Assembly (NCBI GenBank): GCA_013153965.1
Contig: JAADDJ010000044.1
Location: forward strand, 1 to 36,682
Direction of reading: 5' to 3'
From: Thermotogae bacterium
GTDB taxonomy: Bacteria > Hydrothermota > Hydrothermia > LBFQ01
Length of the DNA stretch: 36,682 bases
Below the pieces are notes generated by a model. That model made no database searches and was not told the DNA's origin. It was given only the letters and a program-made list of their open reading frames with translations. A program made the position numbers and the translations under genes. This document shows positions 24,508-31,994 of the stretch, one piece after another (position 1 is the stretch's first letter; each line of letters starts with the position of its first letter).

Positions 24508-25203
24508 TCACTTGAAGGCGGCCAGCAGCTTATCCACCTTCTCTGCTATGTCTATCTCAAAGAGGGCTATGGTGGGCAGGAGCCACGATACCCTGAAGCG
24601 GGCATCCCCATCCTTGTTCTCACCGTAGTACGCGAGGGCCACCCGACCGAATCCGGCCTCCTTCTCAACGTCCTTGGCGCCCCGTAGGAATCGGCGGGCC
24701 ACGTTGGGCAACTTGGAGTAGGGGTAGGGCTTACCCTCCTGGCCGCGCTGCTTCACCAACTCCGTGGCTATACCCACGTTCCGCAGGGCCTCTATGACGT
24801 TGAATAGGCGCCGCTTCTTCAGGTACGCCAGAAGGGTTATTCCGGCCGGCAGGCGTAGGATCTCTATGTTCTCGCTCCCCTCTCGCAGCTCGCCCACCAG
24901 ATACGCCGTACCCTCGTGGGTCTCTATGTGGGCGAATATCTTCTTGTTCTTGGGCATCTCCTGAAGTATCTCCAGAACCTCGTATTCGGTGTCCCCTTCG
25001 GTATATACGTCTCCCGCCTTACGCTTCCCGTACTCGGCCGTGAAGTAGGTGGCCTTACCCCCCTTCTTCCCGAATATGAGATCAAGGCCCCAACGTTTCA
25101 GGCTCTTGAATTTGAACTCCCGCTCCCTCTCGGGTTGTCCCAAGGTTTCAAACACCAGCGTGTTTAGAACCTGAATCTCTCGCAGTTCATACACCTTTCC
25201 CAT
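24508..25203 (-). CDS. Unknown protein, last gene of a three-gene operon
   Basis: 231 residues, soluble, mixed alpha/beta, with basic patches ([20 protein letters not shown]) in the first third and helical segments such as [21 protein letters not shown] in the middle. I recognise no family, catalytic motif or nucleotide-binding loop. The start ATG 25203 is fixed by an 11-base Shine-Dalgarno match directly upstream, implying strong translation; a GTG two codons earlier lies inside that site. It follows a membrane protein and a TPR protein in one transcript, so it may be a cytoplasmic partner of a membrane complex. Confidence 0.75.
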   Translation of the reverse strand: MGKVYELREIQVLNTLVFETLGQPEREREFKFKSLKRWGLDLIFGKKGGKATYFTAEYGKRKAGDVYTEGDTEYEVLEILQEMPKNKKIFAHIETHEGTAYLVGELREGSENIEILRLPAGITLLAYLKKRRLFNVIEALRNVGIATELVKQRGQEGKPYPYSKLPNVARRFLRGAKDVEKEAGFGRVALAYYGENKDGDARFRVSWLLPTIALFEIDIAEKVDKLLAAFK

Positions 25204-25214
25204 GATCACCTCCT
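25204..25214 (-). promoter_or_regulatory. Extended perfect Shine-Dalgarno site
   Basis: AGGAGGTGATC on the minus strand directly precedes ATG 25203 and is fully complementary to the canonical 16S rRNA 3' end. The AGGAGG core is 5 bases from the ATG. It overlaps the TAG stop of the upstream membrane-protein gene. Confidence 0.8.
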
Positions 25215-25728
25215 AAGTTAAGAGCTTGGAGAGTCTCCACCGGGCCAGAAGCTCCAGTATGAGGACCACGAATGTGGGGATGAAGGCTCCCCAGAAGGCC
25301 GCATCTACGAATGGGCCGAAGGCCACGTTGGTTATGATGTTGACCTTTATCAGGGCGTTGAACAGGAACAGGAGGAAGAATACCAGATAGAGGGCGTACT
25401 TGAAGGGCTCCAGGTAGGAGAGCCAGAAGGAGAGTACGGCCGCGGCGGTGAGATTCTGAAGCAGTTGCAGGGGGTAGTTGGTGGCCCTGGCCACCCTCTC
25501 CCTATCAATCTTTGAGCTTCTGCTGTAGTATCCGGCGGCCGATATTATGCCCCAGTATCCGAAGACCAACCTGTTGGCGAAGAGGTAGAAGCCTATGAAG
25601 GACAGGAGGAAGGTGGCGACGAGGGGGGACGATAGGGTCGCCATATATACATTCACGTAGAGGAGGAAGAGGTAGATGAAGAATACGACGAGTAGGACTA
25701 TCCCCACGATCCTACGCCATCGGTTCAT
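25213..25728 (-). CDS. Membrane protein of unknown function
   Basis: 171 residues with about five hydrophobic helices (roughly 7-28, 35-52, 88-106, 108-130 and 138-160) and a basic start (MNRWRR) that suggests a cytoplasmic N-terminus. A hydrophilic loop around residues 64-80 (AAGYYSRSSKIDRERVARAT) is the only sizeable soluble part. I recognise no family. The ATG overlaps the stop of the TPR gene (ATGA), and its own stop merges with the ribosome site of the next gene, so all three are translated in step. Confidence 0.75.
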   Translation of the reverse strand: MNRWRRIVGIVLLVVFFIYLFLLYVNVYMATLSSPLVATFLLSFIGFYLFANRLVFGYWGIISAAGYYSRSSKIDRERVARATNYPLQLLQNLTAAAVLSFWLSYLEPFKYALYLVFFLLFLFNALIKVNIITNVAFGPFVDAAFWGAFIPTFVVLILELLARWRLSKLLT

Positions 25729-26726
25729 TCCTTGAACTCCTTCTTACGCTTGGCCTGATTCAGATGCTTGCCCGCGGCCTTGAGCTCACCCTTGGTGGGG
25801 CAGTACTTCCTATCCTTGCGACAGAGCCTTCCGGCCCTCTTCAGATGCTTTATGCCCTTCTCGTAGTACTTGGTGGCCTCGGCGTACTTCTTCTGCCTGT
25901 GGAGAGCCTCCGCCTTCTTCACGTACGCCCTACCCACCGACAGGACGAGCTTGGCGCTCTTCTCCCAAGCGGGTACGCCCATGAAGGCGAGGGAGGCCTT
26001 CTCGTAGTAATCGGCGGCCTTCTCGTACTCGCCCTTCTTCACGAGGGCGTTCCCCAGATGGTAGAGGGTCATACCCAGCTCGTAGGCCACGGCTTCATTC
26101 GTGGGCTCCTTCTTGACGAGGTCGTTGAGGAGCTCCGCCGCCTTCTGAAAGTCCGCTATGGCCTCATCCAACTTGCCGGAGCGGCAGTAGGCCACGCCCC
26201 GACCGTGATACGCCTTGGCGAGGTCAAAGTCGTAATCCTGTACCTTCTTCAGGTACTTTATGGCGGACGTCAGGTCGTTTATGGCCTCCCAGTACTTTCC
26301 CTCGTTCAGGGCCATGAGGCCCGTGGTCAGATAGTAGTTCCCCACGGCCTCCAGCAGGAGGTCCAGATTCGTACTGAGGGAGATCATGCGCCCCCTCTCC
26401 CAATCGGTACTCTTACCGATGCTCCTTATGGCCTCCCTGTAGGTCTCGCTGGCAGCCTTGTAGTCCTCGTTGGACTTCTGGAGGGAGCCCTTGACCATCA
26501 GGGCCTTCGCCCTCTTGCCCTCCGAATCCTTCACGTAGCGCTCGTATATCTCTATAGCCCTATCGCAGTCCTTTATGGACGCCCTGTAGGTACAGCGCTG
26601 AAGGTACAGCTCAGCCAAACTGTCGGCCAGAGCGCTATTCTGCTTGTACGCGCCACTCTTCTCTATGGCTGCTATGGACTCGTTGATAGTCTTCAAGTCG
26701 GTTGCACTTAAAACTAACCACAGCAT
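25725..26726 (-). CDS. TPR-repeat protein, probably exported
   Basis: 333 residues. After a very short hydrophobic start (MLWLVLSATD) the protein is a chain of TPR-type helix pairs, for example DYKAASETYREAIRSIGKS, KLDEAIADFQKAAELLND, EYEKAADYYEKASLAFMG and KYAEATKYYEKGIKHLKRAG. The C-terminus is strongly basic. Two cysteine pairs (near residues 49 and 59, and 304 and 310) could form disulfides if the protein is outside the cytoplasm. It is the first gene of an operon with a membrane protein and an unknown protein. TATAAT lies 8 bases before its ATG with no ribosome site, so it is probably leaderless. Its partner is unknown. Confidence 0.85.
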   Translation of the reverse strand: MLWLVLSATDLKTINESIAAIEKSGAYKQNSALADSLAELYLQRCTYRASIKDCDRAIEIYERYVKDSEGKRAKALMVKGSLQKSNEDYKAASETYREAIRSIGKSTDWERGRMISLSTNLDLLLEAVGNYYLTTGLMALNEGKYWEAINDLTSAIKYLKKVQDYDFDLAKAYHGRGVAYCRSGKLDEAIADFQKAAELLNDLVKKEPTNEAVAYELGMTLYHLGNALVKKGEYEKAADYYEKASLAFMGVPAWEKSAKLVLSVGRAYVKKAEALHRQKKYAEATKYYEKGIKHLKRAGRLCRKDRKYCPTKGELKAAGKHLNQAKRKKEFKE

Positions 26727-26734
26727 AGGACGTT

Positions 26735-26740
26735 ATTATA
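26735..26740 (-). promoter_or_regulatory. -10 element for the TPR operon (leaderless type)
   Basis: TATAAT on the minus strand, preceded by GTCG, ends 8 bases before ATG 26726. Confidence 0.6.
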
Positions 26741-26777
26741 CGACTGGAAAAGGTGCAGGCCTCACGGTACCCGACGG

Positions 26778-26783
26778 TATAAT
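26778..26783 (+). promoter_or_regulatory. -10 element for the ankyrin gene (leaderless type)
   Basis: TATAAT ends only 6 bases before GTG 26790. The 63-base gap thus holds two back-to-back promoters. Confidence 0.6.
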
Positions 26784-26789
26784 TCCACC

Positions 26790-28811
26790 GTGAAACTCCT
26801 GAATGCCCTTCTCTCGGAGGAGCTTGACCTCGCGGAGGAGCTCCTGAAGGCGGGCGCGGACCCCAACTGGACGGACGATGGGAGGTCTCTCCTCTGCAGG
26901 TGGTTCAACTCCTCCTTCTCCATATCGCCGGAGGTTCTGGAGATGCTCGTCAGGTACGGGGCGGACCTGAATCTTCCGATTCCCCTCTATGAGCAGCCCT
27001 ACGAGCGATTCTATCTAACGCCCCTCAACTGTCTCGTGGATTCTTGGGTTGACGCCAAGCGCGGAGGATACAGAGCCAAAGCCAAGGCTCTCAGAAGCCT
27101 CCTGAGATACATGCTGGAGCTGGGGGCATCCCCCGAGAGGGCCCCCCTGAGCCTCTACGGGCGTGCCGCCATATACGGCTATGCTGATCTCATCGCCTAC
27201 CTCGCCGATGTGGGGGCTCCCCTTACGACTCCCGTACCCCTCCAGAGCAACATATCTCCTCCCCTATCAATGGCCAAGAATCTGAAGGTGGCTCGCCAAC
27301 TGGAGTCGTTGGGGGCCGACCCTCTATCCAGAGATGTCTTGGGTCGGAACGTCCTATTCACACTCTTGGACACCGTCATGCGCTCTCCCGTGCATATGGA
27401 CTGGAAGGTGGCTCCGCTCTCCCTCGTCAGGCACCTGGTGAAGGTGGGCAACGATCCCCAAGAGCGGGGGGTGGCGGATGAGAGTTTGGTACATGTGGCC
27501 GCCTCCGGAGGGAACGTTAAGGCCCTCCGCTACCTGCTCCGGCTGGGTCTGAAGGCGCAGGATGAGGACGGAGAGGGCGACACTCCCCTGCACTACGCCG
27601 TGCGCCAGAGATGGCTGGCGTCCATAGAGGGCGGGTTGGACGTTATGGATACTCTGGTGGATGCGGGCCTGCATCCGGACACTCCCAACGGCGACGGTCT
27701 GACCCCCTTACAGCTGGCCGTGTCGCTCCACAGGACGAGCGCCGCCTTAAGACTTCTCCGGTTGGGTGCGGACCCCTCCCTACCCTACCCCGACGGCCGC
27801 TCCCTCGCCGAAGTATTTCTTGAGGTCTATGGGGAGGAGGCGGAGAACTCCCCTCTGGCCCGCCACATCGTGCCATCCATGCGCCCCTCCCGCGAGCCTT
27901 CGCCTCCGAGGAGGGTGGCCGAGGTCTTGGATTTAGCCGGGAAGGTTGAGAGAGATTGGTCGGAGGCCCCCGTTGAGTGGGTGGATGTCGTCATCCTCTA
28001 TCCCGCCCCGTGGGAGTCCGCCGGCGTAATGAGGTTGGGGGGTAAGCCCGTGGGTGTAGATGGGAAGAGATGGCCGATGGCATCGGAGCGGGTCTTAAAG
28101 ATGCTCTACGGTGAGGCCGAAGGCTCAACGAGGAGATTCAGAAGATGGCTCAAGGAGAGGAGGAGCCGGTTTCCGAACGCGCCGGAGGGATATCTGCCCA
28201 TGGAGCACCTGCTGACCGTTGACCTGCGTGCTTTGCCCGGCAGACCGAAGGGCGTCCCGGAGGATGCCGTCGCCCTGAGCATCTTCCTTCCCGTCCTTGA
28301 GTATGGTCTCGGGGAGTATCTGGCCGAGGGGGACGTGAGCGCGGAGGAATTCTACGCCCTCGTATTTAGCAGCGAGGAGGATCTGCGGAAATTCCCGGCC
28401 GACGGGGAGGGTGCGGTGGCTCTGGCCTCGGAGCGTATTCGGGTACCCCTGCCGGTCTTCCACGTTCTCAATCCTCGGAGGATGGGTTTCAACCCGGCAG
28501 ACGGTGGGGAGGCGTACGAGAGGATATTCACCGTACCCCTCGGGGATGGACTCCTCGGATACCTGACGGAGCGTCCGGAGGAGGAGCAGGAACGTCTGAT
28601 ATCGCTCCTGTACGCTCTAAAGTCCGCTCTGGTGAAGAACTCTTACGCTGGGGGTCTCCCCATATACGTTCAGGGTCCGGAGGGGGACGACCCGGAAACG
28701 TTCATCGTGCAATTCTCGGAGGAGATAACGGAGTATGGGGAGTTGATGTGGGTCAATTTCGGCTCGGCCACGTACTACGTCTTCGCGACGAGGATGTTCG
28801 GGCAGGCCTGA
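26790..28811 (+). CDS. Ankyrin-repeat protein with C-terminal YwqG-like (DUF1963) domain
   Basis: 673 residues. The first 370 or so consist of ankyrin repeats, recognisable as AEELLKAGADPNW, LEMLVRYGADLNLP, ESLVHVAASGGNVKALRYLLRLG, GDTPLHYAV and DGLTPLQLAVSLHRTSAALRLLRLGADPSL. The repeats between are more degenerate. From about residue 395 the protein resembles YwqG/DUF1963: MRLGGKPVGVDGKRWP at its start, then HLLTVDLRALP, and a terminal ITEYGELMWVNFGSATYYVF strand set. Ankyrins bind proteins, and YwqG-type domains have unknown function. There is no signal peptide, so it is probably cytoplasmic. The start is GTG without a ribosome site. Its TGA directly abuts the stop of convergent cdsA. Confidence 0.8.
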   Translation: MKLLNALLSEELDLAEELLKAGADPNWTDDGRSLLCRWFNSSFSISPEVLEMLVRYGADLNLPIPLYEQPYERFYLTPLNCLVDSWVDAKRGGYRAKAKALRSLLRYMLELGASPERAPLSLYGRAAIYGYADLIAYLADVGAPLTTPVPLQSNISPPLSMAKNLKVARQLESLGADPLSRDVLGRNVLFTLLDTVMRSPVHMDWKVAPLSLVRHLVKVGNDPQERGVADESLVHVAASGGNVKALRYLLRLGLKAQDEDGEGDTPLHYAVRQRWLASIEGGLDVMDTLVDAGLHPDTPNGDGLTPLQLAVSLHRTSAALRLLRLGADPSLPYPDGRSLAEVFLEVYGEEAENSPLARHIVPSMRPSREPSPPRRVAEVLDLAGKVERDWSEAPVEWVDVVILYPAPWESAGVMRLGGKPVGVDGKRWPMASERVLKMLYGEAEGSTRRFRRWLKERRSRFPNAPEGYLPMEHLLTVDLRALPGRPKGVPEDAVALSIFLPVLEYGLGEYLAEGDVSAEEFYALVFSSEEDLRKFPADGEGAVALASERIRVPLPVFHVLNPRRMGFNPADGGEAYERIFTVPLGDGLLGYLTERPEEEQERLISLLYALKSALVKNSYAGGLPIYVQGPEGDDPETFIVQFSEEITEYGELMWVNFGSATYYVFATRMFGQA

Positions 28812-29585
28812 CTAAGCGAATTTCAAGAAGACGTCCTTTATGACCCAGAAGGCGGGGAAGGAGAGGAGGGCGCTATCCACCCTATCCAAGAGTCCCCCAT
28901 GCCCGGGGAGGAGATTACCCGAGTCCTTCACACCCTTCTCCCTCTTCAGGGCGGATTCAACCAGATCCCCTATCTGGGCGAAGAGTCCTATGTATGCTCC
29001 TCCCAGCGCCGCCACGGGTATGCTGTATCCCACGAGGTATCCGGTTATGGCACCGGCCAGGGCGCTTCCGATTATGGCACCCACGTACCCCTCCAGAGTC
29101 TTGCCTCTGCTCACCTGCGGAAACATCCTCCGCCTGCCGAAGAGCTTGCCGGAGAAGTACGCGAAGGTATCGGCCGACCAGTTGCACACCATCACGTATA
29201 TGAGCAGGGCTATGGACTCATCCCTCAGCTTTATGGCCACGTAGGCCGGGAAGGCCACGAAGACGACGACGGATATGAGGACGAAGGCCTCCTTGATGGA
29301 GAAGCCCATCAGGTAGTTGGCCAAACCGAAGATGGCCAGAAGGACGACCGTTAAGGTGATGTTCTCCGTCCAGAAGGCCAGAGAGAGGGTGATGAGACCG
29401 GCGGCGAAGGAAACCACGCTGAATTTGAAGGCCACGAGACGATAGAGCTCGTAGAAGACTATGACAGCCGCCACATAGACCACGACCCGAAAGGCCAGAC
29501 CTCCGAGGTACAGCGCTCCTCCCACCAGCGCTATGAGGATGGCCGCCACAACAACGCGGGGCAGTAGGTCAGAGAACTTTGCCAA
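28812..29585 (-). CDS. cdsA: Phosphatidate cytidylyltransferase
   Basis: Makes CDP-diacylglycerol from phosphatidate and CTP, the entry to bacterial phospholipid synthesis. The 257-residue inner-membrane protein has about seven hydrophobic spans. It carries the family signature near the C-terminus: ESALKREKGVKDSGNLLPGHGG followed by LLDRVDS, including the Mg-binding aspartates; the upstream SRGKTLEGYVGA segment also fits. I place the start at TTG 29585, with AGGA just upstream, since the longer frame would run through a Ser/Arg/Thr-rich shadow of uppS. It overlaps uppS by 17 bases in the common frr-uppS-cdsA order. Confidence 0.95.
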   Translation of the reverse strand: MAKFSDLLPRVVVAAILIALVGGALYLGGLAFRVVVYVAAVIVFYELYRLVAFKFSVVSFAAGLITLSLAFWTENITLTVVLLAIFGLANYLMGFSIKEAFVLISVVVFVAFPAYVAIKLRDESIALLIYVMVCNWSADTFAYFSGKLFGRRRMFPQVSRGKTLEGYVGAIIGSALAGAITGYLVGYSIPVAALGGAYIGLFAQIGDLVESALKREKGVKDSGNLLPGHGGLLDRVDSALLSFPAFWVIKDVFLKFA

Positions 29586-30258
29586 ACTTCCTAACCCTCT
29601 TGGAGTAGTCTTCCAGCGCCTTGAAGAAGTCCTCCTCGCGGAAGTCGGGCCAGAGCGTCGGGGTGAAGTACAGCTCCGCGTAGGCCGATTGCCACAGCAG
29701 GAAATTGGAGAGGCGGTACTCCCCCGCCGTCCGGATGATGAGGTCAACGTCGGGTAGATCCGGGTCGTACAGGAAGCGGGCGAAGGTATCCTCATCCACC
29801 TCTCGGATCCCGGACTCTATTATCCGATTGACCGCATGCACTATCTCCCGCCGGCCCCCGTAGGACAGGGCCAACGTGAGGACCATGGCGTCGTTCTTGG
29901 CCGTCTCCCTCATGGCGAAGTCCAGTACGTCCCTGACGTCCTTAGGAAGACGCTCCAGATCCCCTATGGCCCTCACCTGAACTCCCAGATGGTTGAGATT
30001 CCTTATCTCCTTGCGCAGGAGGATCTTGAGCATGTACATCAGGGCCTTGACCTCCTCGGCGGGTCGCTGCCAGTTCTCCGAGGAGAAGGTGTATAGGGTG
30101 AGATATCGCACTCCCGCCTTCTTGGCCGCCCTTATGACGGAACGGACGGACTCCACGCCGACCTTGTGGCCCATCACACGTGGAAGCCCCCTCATCTGGG
30201 CCCATCGCCCGTTCCCGTCCATGATGATACCCACGTGGGTGGGGACCTTAACCTTCAA
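29569..30258 (-). CDS. uppS: Undecaprenyl diphosphate synthase (cis-prenyltransferase)
   Basis: Elongates farnesyl diphosphate with isopentenyl diphosphate to the C55 lipid carrier of cell-wall synthesis. The 229-residue protein begins with the canonical HVGIIMDGNGRWA (catalytic Asp14). It also has YTFSSENWQRP, and the C-terminal IRTAGEYRLSNFLLWQSAYAE with LWPDF. The start is TTG 30258, with AAGGAG 4 bases upstream, inside the last codons of frr (11-base overlap). Confidence 0.96.
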   Translation of the reverse strand: MKVKVPTHVGIIMDGNGRWAQMRGLPRVMGHKVGVESVRSVIRAAKKAGVRYLTLYTFSSENWQRPAEEVKALMYMLKILLRKEIRNLNHLGVQVRAIGDLERLPKDVRDVLDFAMRETAKNDAMVLTLALSYGGRREIVHAVNRIIESGIREVDEDTFARFLYDPDLPDVDLIIRTAGEYRLSNFLLWQSAYAELYFTPTLWPDFREEDFFKALEDYSKRVRKFGKVL

Positions 30259-30805
30259 GAATCTCCTTTTCCTTCTTGCGCAGAATCTCGTTTATCTGCT
30301 CTATGTAGCGGTCGGTTATCTTCTGAATCTCCTTCTCGGCCCTGTAGCGGTCGTCCTCGCTTATCTCCTTATCCTTCTCCATCTGGCGAACTCTCTCTAT
30401 GGCGTCCCTCCGGGCGTTCCGCACGTGTATCCGCGTCTCCTCGGCCAGCTGGCGGGCAAGTTTGAGGAGCTCCCGACGACGCTCCTCCGAGGGCTTGGGA
30501 ATGGGAATCTTCAGCACCTTCCCGTCGCGGGTGGGGTTGAGGCCCAGATTGGCCGCCTTTATCGCCCGCTCTATCTCACCTATGGCCTGCTGGTCCCAAG
30601 GTTGAACCACGAGACCGCCGGCGCTGGGATCCGCCTTTATGGAGGCTATCTGCTTGAGAGGCAACTTCTGGCCGTAGTAATCCACCTTGACGCCGTCCAG
30701 TATCGCGGGGTTGGGCCTGCCGACTTGAATCTTCGCCAGCTCCTTCTTGAGGTACTCCACCGACCTTTTCATCGCCTGCTCCATTTCCCTATATACCTCG
30801 TTCAT
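30248..30805 (-). CDS. frr: Ribosome recycling factor
   Basis: With EF-G, RRF splits post-termination ribosomes. The 185-residue protein has the standard length and motifs: a helical start, VGRPNPAILDGVKVDYYG, IPIPKPSEERRRELLKLARQLAEE, then VRNARRDAIERV and the long C-terminal helix. pyrH and tsf, its frequent upstream neighbours, are absent; instead it is the first gene of a frr-uppS-cdsA operon. A TAGAAT hexamer ends 7 bases before ATG 30805 and no ribosome site is seen, so the mRNA is probably leaderless. Confidence 0.97.
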   Translation of the reverse strand: MNEVYREMEQAMKRSVEYLKKELAKIQVGRPNPAILDGVKVDYYGQKLPLKQIASIKADPSAGGLVVQPWDQQAIGEIERAIKAANLGLNPTRDGKVLKIPIPKPSEERRRELLKLARQLAEETRIHVRNARRDAIERVRQMEKDKEISEDDRYRAEKEIQKITDRYIEQINEILRKKEKEILEG

Positions 30806-30812
30806 AGTGTAT

Positions 30813-30818
30813 ATTCTA
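30813..30818 (-). promoter_or_regulatory. -10 element for frr (leaderless type)
   Basis: TAGAAT on the minus strand ends 7 bases before ATG 30805. Confidence 0.5.
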
Positions 30819-30845
30819 CTCCCGGAGGCGGGCCGAGGTCGTCCG

Positions 30846-30872
30846 TATAATCCCCAACCGTGTTAAAGGAGG
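30846..30872 (+). promoter_or_regulatory. Promoter -10 and Shine-Dalgarno site of the rmlB-like gene
   Basis: TATAAT (30846-30851, preceded by CCG) is followed by AAAGGAGG (30865-30872), 6 bases before TTG 30879. This is the clearest case here of a first gene with a normal leader, and the ribosome site justifies the TTG start. Confidence 0.65.
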
Positions 30873-30878
30873 GGATCC

Positions 30879-31994
30879 TTGAGGCCTAACGGCACTCTAC
30901 TGATAACCGGAGGGCTCGGGTTCTTGGGGAGTTGGACGGTTGAGGAGGCCGTCAGGAGAGGCTACAGGGTGATAGTGGTAGATGCCCTCACGTACGCCGC
31001 CAACCCCGACAACCTGCGGGAGCTTAGGGCCGGTTTCATCGCTCCCACGGTGAGACACATATGGAGTCCCGTGAGGTACGAGGGGGAGAGGGGAATACCC
31101 CTCCTGAGACCCTCGGACTCGGACAGGTTTGAACCCTCCGACGATGTGCGCTCCACCGTTGAGAAATTTTTGGATTCGGACCTTGACGTTCTGACTCTCC
31201 TCTCGTCGGTTGAGGACTACGACCTGATGAAACTGCTGATGGAGTACGTGGATGGCGTGATCCATCTGGCGGCCGAGACCCACGTTGATAGGTCCATAGA
31301 GGACGCTTGGGACTTCGTTAGGGCCGAGATTCTCGGCTTCTACAGCAGCATAGACGCCTTCCGCAGGGTCAAGGGGACGTCCGGGAAGTTCGTCCTCGTC
31401 TCCACCGATGAAGTTTTGGGCGAGATAATGGAGGGGGCGGCGGACGAATCCGCTCCCCTCATGCCCCGCAATCCCTACGCCGCAGCCAAGGCTTCGCAGG
31501 AGCACTTCGCCCAGAGCTACATGAACACTTACGGGACGCCCATAACCATCGTCAGGCCCACGAACGCCTACGGTCCCCGCCAGCATCCGGAGAAGTTCGT
31601 CCCCAAGATAATCCTCAACGCCCTCTCGGATGAGCCTATCCCAGTATATGGCGACGGCAGGCAGAGGAGGGTCTGGATATACGCCGAGGACGTGGCCGTG
31701 GGCATAATGGACGTGTATGAGAGGGGAAATCCCCACGAGATATACCACATAGGGAGCGACGACGAGATGGAGAATCTGGAGCTGGTGAGACGCATACTCG
31801 CGATGTTGGGCAAGCCGGAGTCCCTCATAAAGTTCGTGGAGGACAGACCCGGACACGATCGCCGCTACGCCCTGCGGTGGGAGAGGATGCGGGCTCTGGG
31901 GTGGAGTCCCAAGACGCCCATGGATGAGGGGTTGAGACGTACGATAAATTACTACAGGGAACGTTATGCTGACGGATCTTCTATTCGCCGATAA
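30879..31994 (+). CDS. dTDP-glucose 4,6-dehydratase-like NAD-dependent sugar dehydratase
   Basis: 371-residue extended short-chain dehydrogenase. It has the Rossmann motif TGGLGFLGS (10-18), VDALTYAANPDNL, HLAAETHVDRSIED (129-142), the catalytic STDEVLGE (175-182) with Thr-Asp-Glu, YAAAK (Tyr200, Lys204) and VRPTNAYGPRQHPEKFVPK. These are hallmarks of RmlB, which converts dTDP-glucose to the 4-keto-6-deoxy sugar for cell-surface glycans. An extra segment of about 40 residues (around 55-100) separates the first Rossmann half from HLAAETHVD, which is unusual for RmlB and may alter substrate or partner. No rmlA, rmlC or rmlD lies nearby. It overlaps the next gene by 29 bases. Confidence 0.85.
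   Translation: MRPNGTLLITGGLGFLGSWTVEEAVRRGYRVIVVDALTYAANPDNLRELRAGFIAPTVRHIWSPVRYEGERGIPLLRPSDSDRFEPSDDVRSTVEKFLDSDLDVLTLLSSVEDYDLMKLLMEYVDGVIHLAAETHVDRSIEDAWDFVRAEILGFYSSIDAFRRVKGTSGKFVLVSTDEVLGEIMEGAADESAPLMPRNPYAAAKASQEHFAQSYMNTYGTPITIVRPTNAYGPRQHPEKFVPKIILNALSDEPIPVYGDGRQRRVWIYAEDVAVGIMDVYERGNPHEIYHIGSDDEMENLELVRRILAMLGKPESLIKFVEDRPGHDRRYALRWERMRALGWSPKTPMDEGLRRTINYYRERYADGSSIRR

Noticed and set aside
24505-24510. TGATCA palindrome between convergent genes as an operator
   Set aside because: It is fully explained by two adjacent stop codons.
29586-29795. A 70-codon N-terminal extension of cdsA
   Set aside because: The translation is Ser/Arg/Thr-rich, typical of the shadow of uppS in another frame, and TTG 29585 gives the normal CdsA length.
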